Shown: piece by piece, positions 37,001 through 50,440 of the stretch | Layout: each line of letters opens with the position of its first letter | How positions within the stretch are numbered: the first letter of the stretch is position 1 | Assembly: GCA_000499405.2 (NCBI GenBank) | Contig: HG738138.1 | Span: 18,515,753 to 18,579,752, forward strand | Length of the DNA: 64,000 nucleotides | Direction of reading: 5' to 3' | Origin: Onchocerca volvulus | Lineage: Eukaryota; Nematoda; Chromadorea; Rhabditida; Onchocercidae | Program-made: the position numbers and the translations under genes | The notes under the pieces: model-generated | Databases searched by the model: none | Told to the model about the DNA's origin: nothing | The model's input: the letters and a program-made list of their open reading frames with translations, nothing else

Positions 37001-39151
37001 TGCTTACTTTAAATGAACTTACTATTTTTAAATATCATTCTCTTTTCAAATTTTAAATTGCAAATATGCATGGATCTGTAATAATATCATTACTAAGTAC
37101 TAATTTATGAAATATAGTATTATCGAAACATTAAAATGATAGTACTAACAATGCAAGAAAATATTAGGATTTGTTTGGCTTATAATTATTATGGAAGTAA
37201 ATTAAAATTTTTGGAAGGAATAATAGCGAAACGACAAATGATACTTCGAGACTTTAATTTCCATATTTATTCTGTTTTCAATTCATTCGAATATTCAAAC
37301 TCTCTTCACATTTGTTTTCCTGTAATCAGCTCTGGAACATTATTCAAAAAAACAGCTTATACTTTTTTCAGTAATTATAGTAACCATATTTTTTCCTGTC
37401 GTAATGAAGAAAGAAATAATTATATTTCTTTTTCTATTCTTGAAATCACTATTAAATTACTTCTAATTAATGTCCTTCATCTTGATTACCTTGCTCCCTA
37501 AATAGTAAATTAATCCTTTTAGCCAAGGAATGATTTAATTTGTTTTCTAGCGCATTTATAATACATTCTGAATAATGCTGACTCACCATTTTAATGACAC
37601 GTTGAAAAAAAAAAATGAATAGAAAATTCTTGAAGACTCATTTTTTTTATTTATCCCTCGTATAAGTATATTATCTTCTCGATTTGCCTTCGTTCTCATC
37701 ATTGTTTGCGCAATGTTTTTTAAATATTTTGTTGCGAAGAAAGTTCATTAATGTTAATTAAGAATTGCAATTCAAATGAAATTTGACTCAAAAAATATTG
37801 AGTTGCATTCTTGGACAAATTATATTTACAAACGATTTGAAAAAGGATAATGCTACGAAATGGGAAGTGTATTTGTCATCTATCAAGGAATAAGTTTTTT
37901 TTTTTTAGATGCTACAAAAATTCTAAACTATAATGCTTGATTTTTGGCCATGCAATTTAAAGCCAAAAGATGAAACAGTCTACTAAGTTATATCTGTGAA
38001 TTTTTCGGAAAAAAATAAGATTTTCTGTCCGAAACGAAGTTTATGTAAATTCAATAATATTAACAGTTTTAAACAAAACAATATTTTAGAATGGATTTAT
38101 TTAGTTTTTTAGCTTTCTTGGATGCTTGTAAGAAAGATTAATTAAAGTTATATCGAGGAAGATATTTTGACATGAAAATAGAAATACGTGAATCTTTTCC
38201 AAGATTCGACTTATCAGTCTTTGTTAATAAATTAATAGACCGATCAATCAATTGATGGTGTATTTACATCAATTTTAAAATGTAGTGATGAAATGTGAAG
38301 AAAACAAATAAAAATTCGGAAAGTTTCAAAAAAACAAAAAAAATTTCAAAAAAAATCTCAAAAGTTCTGAGTAACAAAATGCTTTATTATTCTTGTTTAA
38401 TTAATTGACCATTGAATGAAATCGAGAGATTTCGAACTAAAATAATTTTTAAAATTTTTGCAGAAAAGTTGGAAAACATGCAAAAAGCTATATTCTCGAT
38501 ATTTATAAGCGTATATTCAAATGTGAAATTTATGGCTCCCACTCATTAATTTCTATTTTAAATGTAAAAATTTTCGAATAATTTAAATCTAGAAAACGCT
38601 TCAAAACAGAATTCACCATTCAATAAATAGTATTTTCGATAGAAAAGTAATGAAAAACACAGCTAAAGATCTAAAAGAGAAAGTAAATGATTTGTTTCAT
38701 ATGATCTTTAATCTTTTATTCTCTATCATTTACAACAGAACAATAATAATTAAGATGAAGACGTTGATGGTAAATAAGCTTAATGATGTTGTCTAGTATC
38801 ATTTTTCATTACTCTAACTAAGTGTTCCGGAATCGCAACTAAAAAGAAAAAGAAAAAATTTAAAAAAACTAAGGAAATCTTGCTTTTGTTACTGACAATT
38901 TGTATCTAGTTTTACTTGAATTTATAAAGATTTTAAATTTCCAGTTGTTCATTTTAATTCGATTTAAATCTCAAACCATATTTAGTATTTCGATTTCATT
39001 TTCAAAACTTTTTAAAAATCAAAATGAAGTCAATTGGACAAAAACAGTTAAATAAAAAATGCACCTTTACATCTAGCCTTAATGTCCAGTCACCAAATGC
39101 AGACATAATATCATTGACATCAACACATGATACTGTCGTTCGGCTGCTCAT
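25021..39151 (-). CDS. Neuropeptide receptor, NPY/NPF-type class A GPCR (npr family), 8 exons
   Basis: A seven-helix plasma-membrane receptor, probably neuronal, for an FMRFamide- or NPY-like peptide. Exons: 39151-39071 (probable N-terminus), 33771-33634 (TM1), 28982-28874 (TM2-3), 28610-28405 (TM3-4), 27302-27174 (TM5), 26963-26792 (TM6), 26189-26086 (TM7), 25335-25021 (tail). All phases agree, giving 417 residues. Hallmarks: GN in TM1; NLAISDL in TM2; CKLVPLCQGIS in TM3 leading to DRY (123-125); PTREPW in loop 2; paired cysteines in loop 2 near EYNWPE; FMASWLPL in TM6; and NPLLYFWMSK in TM7 (NPLLY at 304-308). The conserved 24-residue distance from the TM3 cysteine to the DRY aspartate fixes a GC-AG intron after 28874. 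The first exon, 5.3 kb away, and the last acceptor (CAAG) are the weakest parts. An alternative splice after 25190 would change the last residues. Confidence 0.85.
33772..39070 (-). other. 5.3-kb first intron of the neuropeptide receptor
   Basis: AT-rich non-coding sequence between the proposed N-terminal exon and the TM1 exon. It holds a 30-bp tandem repeat (entered separately) and an 18-bp direct duplication (ATATTATTATACTGGAGT, 34483-34518). A plus-strand open frame of 121 codons at 37136-37501 has no recognisable domain or splice support and is probably chance. If exon 1 is wrong, this interval is intergenic. Confidence 0.4.
35946..36062. repeat. Tandem repeat, about 30-bp unit, about 4 copies
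   Basis: Degenerate direct repeats of a 30-bp unit close to CTAAATTTGAATTAAACTAC plus AATCTTAATT. The two best copies start at 35995 and 36025; two more diverged copies precede them and a partial one follows. It is a small minisatellite in AT-rich DNA with no coding role seen. Confidence 0.75.
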
Positions 39152-40494
39152 CAAGAATTCTCTTTCGACAGAAAAGTTTATGCTTTGTTTCACAGATTAC
39201 TTGATCAAATTGCTTTACTAATATTGCAAGTTTTGAAAATCAATAAATACGCCAATTTTATCTGAAAATTATTCAAATCATTCATCAGAACTGCGACTTT
39301 CTATAAGCAGGCAACTTATGCGTTTAAATTGATCCAATTACAAAATTTTGGCATCGTAAGAAACCTTCCAAAACTCTGCAAACAACCGGTATACCAGCTG
39401 TTGATATCTCTAGTACTACTAAATCATTCCGTGACAACAATAATATGCGGAAAGTGAACTAACCTATCAAAAAAAAAAAAAAAAAAAAAGTTGTCAAATT
39501 AGTTAGCCAAGGAATATAAGGACCTTCCATCTACTTTATACAAATATCTAAATAAACGGAAATCGATTGGTGGTATTTTCAGGTTCATGAGATTAATCTA
39601 ATGCATCACTTTTGTTCTGTTGTTGTTTTGTACGCGAAGTTAGAATATCTATGATTGAAATGGTCATTCAACATGTCTTCTGATGCTTTCTAGGATGAAA
39701 GGGATTAGAAGCCAAGTTAATTTCAACAAAATCCCCTATTCTTTAAAGAATAAAAAGTTTCAACATGTTACTTGAAAGGATTATGAAGAGGTTGTAATGG
39801 GTGACTGACCATTTCGTTCATTCCTGAGCATGTTGTCTGAATGTGCACTAAAGATTAAAGAAAGCATTGCAGAGAAAAATTTAAAATTTCAATTTCAATA
39901 GAATTAGGTAATTGACTGATTTATCGCATAAACAAGAAAAGAAAGGAAAGAAAGTTAGAAATACTTGCAACAAATAACTCGCCATTCTTTCATTTTTCTC
40001 TTTGATAAAATAAAAATGCAGTATTACAACTAAAATTTGAAGTGTGCAAAGTAGTAATAGTTTCAGTATAATTATATTGGATATATATGATTTTAAAAGT
40101 CAAGAGGAATATATGACACCAGCGATCGTTCAGTATCTACTACCAATATTTTAACTATTTAAATAGCAAGGATTAATAAAATAATCGAATCGCTTTCCTC
40201 AAAAATTATATTTTCTATGCTTCTTGTGATTACTGCTTAAAATTAAAATTGGACTTCAATTATTACTTAATTATTAGGCTGTTTGTTAGCGAGATAAACT
40301 TTTGTGCTATTTTATTTCATTTCTAGAAAAATGAGTTAGACAATTTTGATGCAATGATCTCTGAACAAGATTCAAATATCGGAATATCAGATTCTATTTT
40401 ACGTACAAGAGAGGTTTATTGATGATTTCGAATGAATAATGAAAAACTATCAGAATCAATAAAATTAACAACATAAATCAATAATTGTTCAGAT

Positions 40495-40935
40495 AACCTA
40501 TTATATGACACCAACAGCAATCTGATCAAGTAGATGGTACCAACGATTACCTAGTCGAGACCTAATAAATTAATACTAATAACAATTTCATCGAGACTTA
40601 ATAGAGTTCAGGATGTTGACAATGACCTAATCGAGTATACAACACCAAGAATGATTTAACTGAGACTAGCCGAGTTCATGATATCAATAACAATGACCTA
40701 GCCGGAATTCAATCGAGTACAAAATCTTAGAAATGACATAATCAAGTGCATGCATAACACCAACAATGATATCGAGATTAAAAAAGAGCAAGGTAAGAAC
40801 AAATAATCTAGTTGAATATCTGGTAATAACAATGACTTAGTTGAATCTGTGGTACCAACAACGACCTGGTTGAATATGTAATTCTGAAATGCGTGGTAAC
40901 AACAACGACCAATTGAGTAGATGGTTATCAGAAAC
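40495..40935. repeat. Degenerate minisatellite, about 29-42-bp units, about 11 copies
   Basis: Successive units share the core GGTACCAACAATGACCTAGT followed by TGAAT or CGAGT. The clearest copies are at about 40830-40890, where TGGTAATAACAATGACTTAG is followed by TGGTACCAACAACGACCTGG. Unit length varies between about 29 and 42 bases, and earlier copies have diverged. GTACC and CGAG spacing keeps recurring across the block. Frames remain partly open on the minus strand (40698-41070), but this follows from the repeat and no protein family is recognised. Confidence 0.7.
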
Positions 40936-41621
40936 AAAAAAACAAATCTTTCTGCCAAAGCAGAGATAGACCCCAAGGCAATAATGTTTATTTAGAGTTG
41001 ATGAAGCTCGTAGTATCTGCTTACAGTTGTCTCCGCCTTTTTCGTCTGCGTCCACCTCTTTTCTGAACAAATTCTCCTTTACTTTCTTGCCGATTACGGA
41101 CGAAATTCCGTAAAATTCTTGTCAAACTTTGCATTAGTTGAACTTTGCATTATTCTCGGGGATTCTTCCCTCAAATACTCAAATACTTGATTAATTCGTT
41201 CACATGTTTTTCACATCTTACGCATAAATATCCAAAGAAAATTGACGATCAGTGTAATAATTTTGCTGCATAATGAGTTTGCGCCCATGATACTCACATA
41301 GCATTCAGTACGGTACTGTCAAAATAATATTTGGAATGATAAGGATTATATGGAGAGGAATGGGGAAGCAAAGCAAGTTCATAACTTTTTTCTTTCTTTT
41401 TTTGCTGAAATTGGAATCAGTGAAGCTCTAAAATTTGCTGTTGGAATCCCTATTGACTCATAGTTTTGTCATTAAATTTGTCATTAATCATTTGGAGCGA
41501 ACTTCCAAAAAATTCAGTGTTTTTTTTTTACCAAAAATAAGTTCTTAAAACAAAATTTTAGAGCTATCAACCGAAATATAAAACATATTAATTTAGTTCT
41601 GTTAAAAAAAAAAATGAAATT

Positions 41622-41695
41622 TGGTATATATATATATATATATATATATTTATTTATTTATTTACTTATTTATTTATTTATTTATATAAATAATA
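41622..41695. repeat. Compound microsatellite (TA)n-(TTTA)n
   Basis: A run of TA dinucleotides passes directly into about ten TTTA-type tetranucleotides with one TTAC interruption, ending in TATATAAATAATAAAG. It is a simple-sequence repeat, probably length-polymorphic. Confidence 0.85.
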
Positions 41696-44600
41696 AAGAA
41701 AATGTTTTCAAATATATATGATGGATAATAAATATGTAGTTTTATTACCAATAGTTTCCTAACTCAATATTTTATTGATCGCTTGGAATAGAAAATAAAC
41801 TTTTGAATGTCTTGTGATTTTCGGAAAATGTCACGCGATCAGTGACGAAGGAACTTATTGACAGCACGTTTACATTCAATCATTTTAATCTCGAATAATA
41901 TTATATCATATGCATAATGCTGCAGAGAAAATTAAATGCTTGGTATCTTTTATTACTGAAATTCTGTATCAAACGGTAGTTAGCATTGAATGCTTTAAAA
42001 AAAAAAAAACAAGAAAATCAATAATTATTAAAATGAGCGAAAGTGGCTTCTAGAGTTGAATGTTGATTAATTAGTTTCGAACCTGGTTTTTTTCTTGCAA
42101 AATATTTAAAAAATAATTGTTTCAAATTATAACTTATTTTAACATCGAGCTCAAGCGGTAAATTTTGCATTTTAAATAAAATATTTATCGATATCAAGCA
42201 TCTGCGACATGAAAAAAAATTCGAAATGCATTTCGCTCCGATGTCAAGCAGAGATGATCGTGTGATGACACTCATTGTTACGAAATATTAGAAGTTCAAT
42301 CGAAATCCGAGATTAGCGGTGATTAATGTCATGCTTTAGATATGACAAAGATGAAAAGATCTAACTAGCATAAATAAAACAAGAAGTTTCACATATGTTG
42401 GCTTCATTTTTCGAAATGAAATATGACCAAATATTTAAATATCGCTATTTTGAGACTTAGCGAATGTTTTCTGTCATTTTGCTTTTGCTTTTAGCATTAA
42501 ATAAATGAATAATTACAAAGTTTCTGAATTGCACTCTTATCTTTCTGCTTCATCACCCTCAACGAAATGTTGAAAATGTCGAGTGTATGCTCCACTTTGT
42601 TTTTAGTTTATCCTGCCGGTATTTAACATCAAATAAACGTATTTCTCCCAAATTATAAAATAAAAACCGTGAAAGCTTATTTTTTCACTAACTTAGATTT
42701 ACATATCAAGACGGTTGGATTGTTAAGCATTCTGATAAGAAATCGCTTGAAAATTTCGATGACTCATTTGATTAGCTGCCCTCTTTTCTCAGGTCGAGAA
42801 CCAAAACGATTACTTCAAATATATTCCCAAGCTTCAGTCCTATCTTTCCGAAGCTCAAGAAAATTCAATGAGAAAATTCCGTGCAAATTGAAAAATTTTT
42901 TAAAATAAGCATGTTTCAACTAATAAGTCAATAGAAAACTTCATGACTGACTTATCGGCAGAGAACGTTGCAAAGAAAACTTATTTGAAAAAGAGAGACA
43001 AAAGTTTTTCAATTAAATTGAAAAGAGATGAAAACTAATAGTATTACGGATATAGCTATTCTTCAATTTGCCTCAGGGAAAAGTTTCTTTTAAGCAGAAC
43101 GATGAACGGAAATAGATTCATTGTAGAAGTCTTAGAGCCAAATTAGCGAATTCCATATCAACTACAAAACATTCAGCAGATAAATAAACAAGTTACTGAT
43201 ATATGAAACTTCATGGTAAAGTTATCAGATAAATTCATTTTGCTCCAGGGTAAGAAGTTTCAAACTATTTAATGAATATTTTTTCAATTTGGACAAAAAT
43301 TGATTTACCCAAGTGCAAAATCCAAAGAAATGTAGGCAGAATTCCAAATAATGCTTCCCGTTGATTAATTTACTTCGGTTGTATTAATAGGGTTGACAAA
43401 ATCGAAATTTTTGTTTGGTTTATTTCACCTCATGCGAATTTTTTCTATTATATGAAATAGAGCTCGGATCCAAGTTTTGCTTGAAGTATGTAATGACAGA
43501 GATGAAGTGGTAATGATAATGAAAGGGAATGATGAATTTCTGTCTTTTCAAAGTTGTTTACCGAACGCTAATATATGTAATATGTTTTGGCAAAATTTGT
43601 CCATTCAGATAAATCGCTTCTTTCTTTCGCTTTTTTATGAAAGCTAATTTAAGATTGTATTAAAATATTATGTTAAGATGATAATTTATAAAATGAACGA
43701 AATCATTTCTTGCTATTGTACAGAGCAGCTATGGAAATCGAAGCAGAAAAAGAAAGGTGATAATACGAACTGGGATAAAAAATTGAGGAAGATTTAAGTT
43801 TAAATTTTCAGTGAAATTTTAGAAAAATGTCAATTATGATGAAGTCATGTGTTTTCTTTTCTTCGCGTTGTAATAACATGAATTGATGGATGAAATGTTC
43901 AACGAAAATTTCAAATGAATCTCGAGTTTGTTGATTATAGTTTTCTGACAAGATGCGATATACTTTGAAATTGTTGAGGAGAAACACTTTTACTTTTCTT
44001 CAGCATAACAACTTATTTCTTTTCTTCATGGAATAGCAATAAAAGAAAATGACTGTTTTAAATAATAAATTACACATCACAGAGCTTGTAATTGGGAATA
44101 AATTATAAATTATATTGGTCACAAATTTGGTGAATTTATATTATATGGAATTACATACTATTAAAATTTTGTGTTACTTATTTTATAGGTTATTAATTTT
44201 GTCCATTATTTTATACGTCAGTTCTGCAAATTACATATTATCGATTATAATCTAGGTATACTTATGAAAGAAGCAGCTATCTAATGTAACATTTTCTTTT
44301 AGATCTGATCGATTCAATTGATAAACATAAAAAGCAGAAGTTTTCCTTGAGTTTTCGGAAATCAGATTGCAAATTAAAATTTCGCAATTTTATGGATTTA
44401 ATAGTTTATATTACTGGATGTTATTGTACATATTGAAATTAATTGTACATATCAATAAAAGAAGCATCGTCCTTCAATGAAATGGAAGTAAGATATTTCT
44501 AAAGAAGATGAATATTTTAATATCTGAATTAAAAAGAAATTCTTTTTCCAGGAGTTAAATGAGATATTTTTTCATTTTTTTTAGTTGTTTTTTTTTGTCA

Positions 44601-46615
44601 AACTTATCAAAAAACATTCCAAAACTTCGCAAGTGTAACGAATCAAATTTAGTTGCATCCTTCTTCGATGGTTTTCGAAAAATTCTGAAAGCTACCCTTT
44701 AGGAACTGAGGAATGCATCATTTTCAGTTTGATGAATTTTTTCAATTTGATTGAACCATAAATGAAGAGAAAGACATCGAGTTTAAACAATATTTTGATC
44801 ATGATTTAAACCAAGCATGATGAAATGAAATACATTTATTGACAAATTCTGATTATTCGTGGCATCACGTTCCTAAAGGAAGTTCGCACGTTTATTGGGA
44901 ACTACCAGATGTTCCAAAAAATCTGAAAAAGAAATAGAGCATCTAATCGCCAGATGCTTTGATAATGCTTTAAATTTATAGAACTTTAATTATATCACAC
45001 AGGAATGGCATCTTGGCTTTCATTGAGAGTGCAGAGATTTCTCTTCACGCCTTATCAGTGCCAAACAAGTCAGTTTTATGCTTTAATGAAAGTTCCAGAA
45101 TGGTTTTCAAGTAGAAAAATGTTGCACTTACTATGTGTAGAGAAAATGTTTGCACTTATTACATTTAGAACAAGTCAGTACTCGCAATTTGTCAAAAACT
45201 TATCAGTAGAGAGTTATCATAAAATTTAAAAGTCAAAGAACTAAAAGCAATGAAAAATGTTTGATGAACATTTGTTATAGATTGTTCATTTCTTGGATTT
45301 TTAATGCGAATAAGATGGATTGCAGAAAGAAAAAATAATTGTGTTCTGAAAAGTATTTAACACTTCAAATAGTTTTTATTTTATAGCAAAGAATAAATTA
45401 GATTCATAAAATGACTTAGTTTTAGTGCTTATTTTCTGAATAGATTGAATCAGTAGGAAAACTGAAGCTTTTCAGAAACACATTGTAATAATGGAAGCAA
45501 TTTTTTGTTCGGCATAGAATAATCGAAAAAATTTATCAATATTTGCTAGTAGGGTGGAAACTTTCAAAAAAGATTTCATCAAATTAATTATGGTTAAAAT
45601 AACAAATTAATTATGGTAAGAATCAGCTTTAGCAGTAATTTATCTCTTTAAGTAACAATGATAAATAATATCAACTGCTGTATCGCTCACTTCAATCTTT
45701 AATCGTTGATAGAAACAATTCATTATTGAATGAAATTTAATGAACTGATAGATCATAATAATTGGCAACTTGAAGAGAAATTATGAAAAAGTTAGAAATA
45801 TGAAAATTTGTGTTAAATCGCAGATTTGTAGTTCCACATTTTGAATTTCATCAGTCAAAGGAGTCAGCAATGAATAAGACTCATGGAATTGTAATGTTAA
45901 TGTGAAACTCAGATCAATAAAACGTTTATTGAGTTGTAAAGTAAGCCTTAATTATTCCCTTCGGTAATAAAGGAACTGAATTAACGAAATAATTGAAGGA
46001 GTCATTCTTCCATTCATTATTCAACAGGAAGAAATTGATACTGAAGGACTGTTTTGAGATTTTAGAAAATGAATAACTTAATTATCAGACAATATCTGTT
46101 GATTTTAGCAAAGTGAACTTTATCTTATCACTAGAAGTAACTTGTAACTTTTTACCCCTTGTTGTAAGTAATTTAGTGATATTATACACATTAAAAAATT
46201 TTAATATAAAACTGGCTTTCAGGCTGAATAATCTAATCCTTTCTGGTAATATAATTGCTGTGATAAATCCTGAAATAACCTCTGACCTGAAATATTAAGC
46301 TGTCACCTCACATCTGACTGCAAAGAAAGCAGCTATGATCATTTTTATACCAGATAACGTCCTAAATGAACTTAAACTTTTCTTCTTCTGCTAGTTATGC
46401 ATTTCATTCATAGTATTATGTTTATTCAATTGCTCAACAAATTAGGTTTCGGAATTCAAGCAACAAATCTACATATCACAATCATTTTTTGTTAAAGTTC
46501 GAATTTTTAAAATGTTAAACAATGAGAAGATATAAATTTTGCGTTGATAGAAATCATTAGGAAAGCTATGAATCGAGGCCAATGACCAATAAGAATATCG
46601 AAAATAAACAGAGGG

Positions 46616-49600
46616 TTACTGTAACTGAATAAGTTGCACGTAAGAAATTAATGTCAAAACTAACAGAACCGAATAAGCAAATGAGAAGAATGCATAAGCG
46701 ATTAACAAATATTGCAAACTGAGCAGTTGTTGAATTGCGTAGTACGATGATGAAGGAGAAGCAGAAGGCGCGGCAGAAGAAATTGTCGAGATTGATTTCG
46801 AATCCTGAAGCATTATTTATTGCCAAATAACGCTTCGTAAAATTCTCAACCTTTTCTGCTATACTAATTTAGAAATCTAAATTTTTGGAATCATTTAACC
46901 GCTTATTTTAATTTGACTTATTTTGTGCATTTTTGCACTTTTTCCAAACATTTCTTCGAGATCAGACTGCTGCAATTCATCCTCATAAAATACAGCTATT
47001 TTCATTGCTCTTAATTGTTTCAGATCTTATCAGTATCAGTAGTCAATTATTTTTAGCGTAACAGATATTGCTGGAACTTTCTACTTTCTACTGCACGATT
47101 TATATTTTCGGGAATAAGACAAATTACAAAAAATGAACTCACTTAATTTAATCATAAATTAACATAGTTAAAATAAGTTTAAGAACCACTAAATCAAACA
47201 ATATCGTCATTAGAACTTAAGTAGTAAGATTTGGCTTTACTTTCAGATTTGTGTATCTCCAAGATAATAATTTTTTTTGTTTTTTAAGAAAGAAATAGCG
47301 GAAACTAACAAAACGGTAAAATTTTCCTCATCCATACACTTTGTGCCAAGTTCATTGCTTGAAAAATTTCGAAAATAAATATCATCTGATTAAAAAAATG
47401 AGAAAGTGATTTTAATTGAAGAACCTGTGTTCCACCATTTTTAGAAAGCGTAAGAATCGGTAACTGCGCCAATCGCTGCAGCCGTTCGAAATTACGTATG
47501 CCGTCTGACACTAACGAAATTTCGGATTGTATACCATCGCTCAGCGTAGATGGCCGATCCATTAGTCGATTCAAGCTTACTGCTTCAATTGCATCTACAG
47601 CAGCAAAGAAACATCTTTTTTTTAATTTTTATCACTTGAAACTTTTCATTATTGAATTTTCAGCTCATCTTTCTTCAGATCTCTTTTTTTTTTATTTAAA
47701 AATTTTCCGTTTCCTTCATATTTTTTGATTTACTTTTCTGAATTATTTTTTCATTCTCTCATTGATGAAGATAAATTTTTATTTTTCGCCCATTATTATT
47801 CTACTATATTGAAAAAAGCATTCGTACAGATAGCTTAAATCTGAAATTTTCTGATGAATTTAGAGAAGAAATATCTGCTAAAAATATTTGGTTAAATTTG
47901 AAAAGTAACATTGAACTTCAACATGCTTACTATTTAATTCATGATGGCTATTTCTGGATTACTGAATTCCACTTCATAAACGGTTCAAATGTTATTCGCA
48001 AAACTTCCTTATATTATCTCGGATGTAAAAGTTACTTTTTAAAATATCAGGACTAAATGGAAACAGAAATCGAGACTAATCAAAAAAATTTTTTAGTTTT
48101 TAAACATTCCGCTCTCTTTTTTCAAAATATCTTTCAAAATTCGAAAGTTTAAGCTGCTGACAACACTTTTGAAATATTACGATGCTCTGGTATAGTACTC
48201 GAATAAATAGAATCTTCGAAATTTCTGCTGACTTTGATTCAAACTTATGACTCAAACTTATATATTTAAAATTCTCTATGTATTCAGAATGTTCTTCGCC
48301 CTTTTTTCTTCCTATGCATTAAAAAAAAATCATCCCTTATTGCAACATAGAGCAATAAACAGTTTGAAATTTCTTTCAGCCAAATTTTAAAAAAATTTAT
48401 TTTCTCATTGAAATAGATCCTTGATCGAAAGAAAAGAAAAGGGTTTCAAACGAAAACCAGAAATATTCAATCAATAGTAATATCTAAACCTAGATTATCA
48501 TTATCAGAAATGTTATCAGTATTTTTCTATTTTTTAAAAATATCCTATATTTGAATGAATTTTCTTAAGTAATCAATATATAAATATATATTTCTTCGTA
48601 TCCGCCCTTTTTAGTGAAATTTAAAATCGAATATTTGAAAATAAACATAACCTTAGAATTTAAAGTAGATTTTAGAAATCGCTTGAAAAAAATTTTCTCT
48701 TGCAACATTAAAATTAACCTATTTTTATTTAATCATATTTACTGTTAAAAAAATCAGTATTTTAATACAATTAAATGTATTATTTTTGGTTAGCGTTAAA
48801 AATAAGAATCAGAATTCATCACAGCATTCACAATAATCGAAATATTATAGCTTGAGAGTTATATAATTCTTCACGTATTCTTCTTAGAAATGCAAATAAG
48901 TTGCACTGAGATAATTAAAAAGCCTTAATAATGATAATGTAATCTAAATACATAATTAGGACATTTTTATACATCGTAAAAGGGATTGAAATTTCAAAAC
49001 TTACTGAGCACAATTGGTGACTGAGCCGGAAACATGAACAGTGGTATTAATATTGCGACAAGTGAAGCAATAGCAATTTGTGAGGTACTTTTCGTTGGTC
49101 GCAAAACGCAGTAAAGTGTTATAAATGAAGCTGTAGCGAAAAGCATTGGCTGAAATATTTCGCATACCTAAAATAGGCAGAGTGTCACTTTATGATTCTC
49201 TAAATTGTTCGACAACTAAGGAATATAAATTTCAATCTTTATATCTTAAATTCGTATATTTTATTATGATCACATTTTTATGTCAAAATAGATGAGAAAG
49301 ATACGAAACTTACTAGCACAAGTCTTTGTTCCCAATAATTGAAATGCTCCCAGACTAATAAGATTTTCGTAAATTCCAATATGATCAAAAGTAATGAAAA
49401 CAACATCTAGAAGGAGTTCTTTCAAAAATGGAATTGACTAAAAAAAAAATTGTCTTTGTTTTTTTAAAATCTGGTTGTTAATAAGAATATATTTGTAATT
49501 TACTTTATTTTCATATATTTCTATACTCTGCACTTGTATATAATTAATTTATTTTTGCATTTATTCATGACATATATAGCAGCTTTTAGGCTTTGATGAA

Positions 49601-50440
49601 ATGTAGCGTCAATTTTCTCTCTTTAAACAAAATTAATGCCTGAAAAAATTTTATGCTTTATTTTCTGTTTCTAAAACCTTTACAAAAATATTCGGAAAAA
49701 GAATTGAGAAGAATTTATATTTATTGTTGGATGACTAACATTGATTCAAGATTACAAATGACCAATTTAAAATTAAAATTAACGAAAATTAAATAAGTAG
49801 AAGCTAAGTGAATTCGAACCGTTAGAATAAAACAGAACAATTGGTCATAGACATTTTTTGAGTAAAAGTAACTAAAGCAAATTGTAAAAGAGAAAAAACT
49901 TATCGTTTTTTTCTTTGCCCAACTCTGATAAACAAAAAAAAAAAATTTATGGCAATTTTTTCCTTTCAAGTTTCTTTGAAAACTGGAACAGGAATGAAAA
50001 TACCTGAGTAATTGTTAAAATTTTCTGGTAAGATACAATACGTTCCAATCGTCTAGATCTTCGATTAATTTCTGATAAAATATCGAGATTTGGAGTACGA
50101 TAGTGCGCTGTTGAATTGGTAGGAATAGTTGCTTGTGGAACTTCGAACTGATATGGTCGATAAAGACGGTACGGTGATCTGCAAGTTTGTAGCGTATCAT
50201 CATGCGTATGCCTCATGATAAGGAATAGATTATATGAAAATGAAATTTTGATTAAGTGCGCTGCTCCATATGAACCATTATTCTTTCAATAAGCCTAATG
50301 AATTTTCATTTGCATATAGATTACATTCATAATTCTGAATGATTTCATTGATGTTTGAACAAATGGAGTAATACAAATCGGCAGATTAAAGGAGAAAGTA
50401 AAACTAACCTTTTAAGATATATAGGAGAAGTGTACTGCAT
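46616..50440 (-). CDS. Four-pass membrane protein of unknown function (6 exons)
   Basis: Unrecognised, but the model is complete. Exons 50440-50409, 50178-50004, 49406-49314, 49167-49005, 47594-47425 and 46804-46616 join with consistent phases and good donors (GTTAGT, GTATTT, GTAAGT, GTAAGT, GTTCTT) to 273 residues. The N-terminal 69 residues are polar and Tyr/Arg-rich (SPYRLYRPYQFEVPQ, then EINRRSRRLERIVSYQK). Membrane helices follow at about 70-88 (MLFSLLLIILEFTKILLVW), 107-122 and 130-147. A soluble segment of about 90 residues then contains LNRLMDRPSTLSDGIQSEI and a Ser-rich patch (SAAPSASPSSS). A last helix lies at about 240-268. Both ends are probably cytosolic if there are four helices. 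It is not an ion channel or transporter family I know. The start rests on an ATG exon of only 32 bases, but its phase-2 join restores an Arg codon cleanly. Confidence 0.7.

Larger units (their letters stand above)
39152..46615. other. Long intergenic AT-rich interval
   Basis: No supported gene over about 7.4 kb. The open frames at 42018-42275, 42669-42908, 45005-45229 and 46113-46298 are short, lack splice partners and show no known motif. It contains the minisatellite and the microsatellite entered separately, and presumably regulatory DNA upstream of the receptor gene. Confidence 0.45.

Noticed and set aside
37136..37501. 121-codon plus-strand ORF
   Set aside because: It is the longest isolated ORF in the non-coding part, but has no domain, no signal peptide and no splice support, and lies inside a long intron. 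Probably chance.
40698..41070. Minus-strand ORFs over the minisatellite
   Set aside because: The open frames follow from the repeat unit and differ between copies; no protein family.
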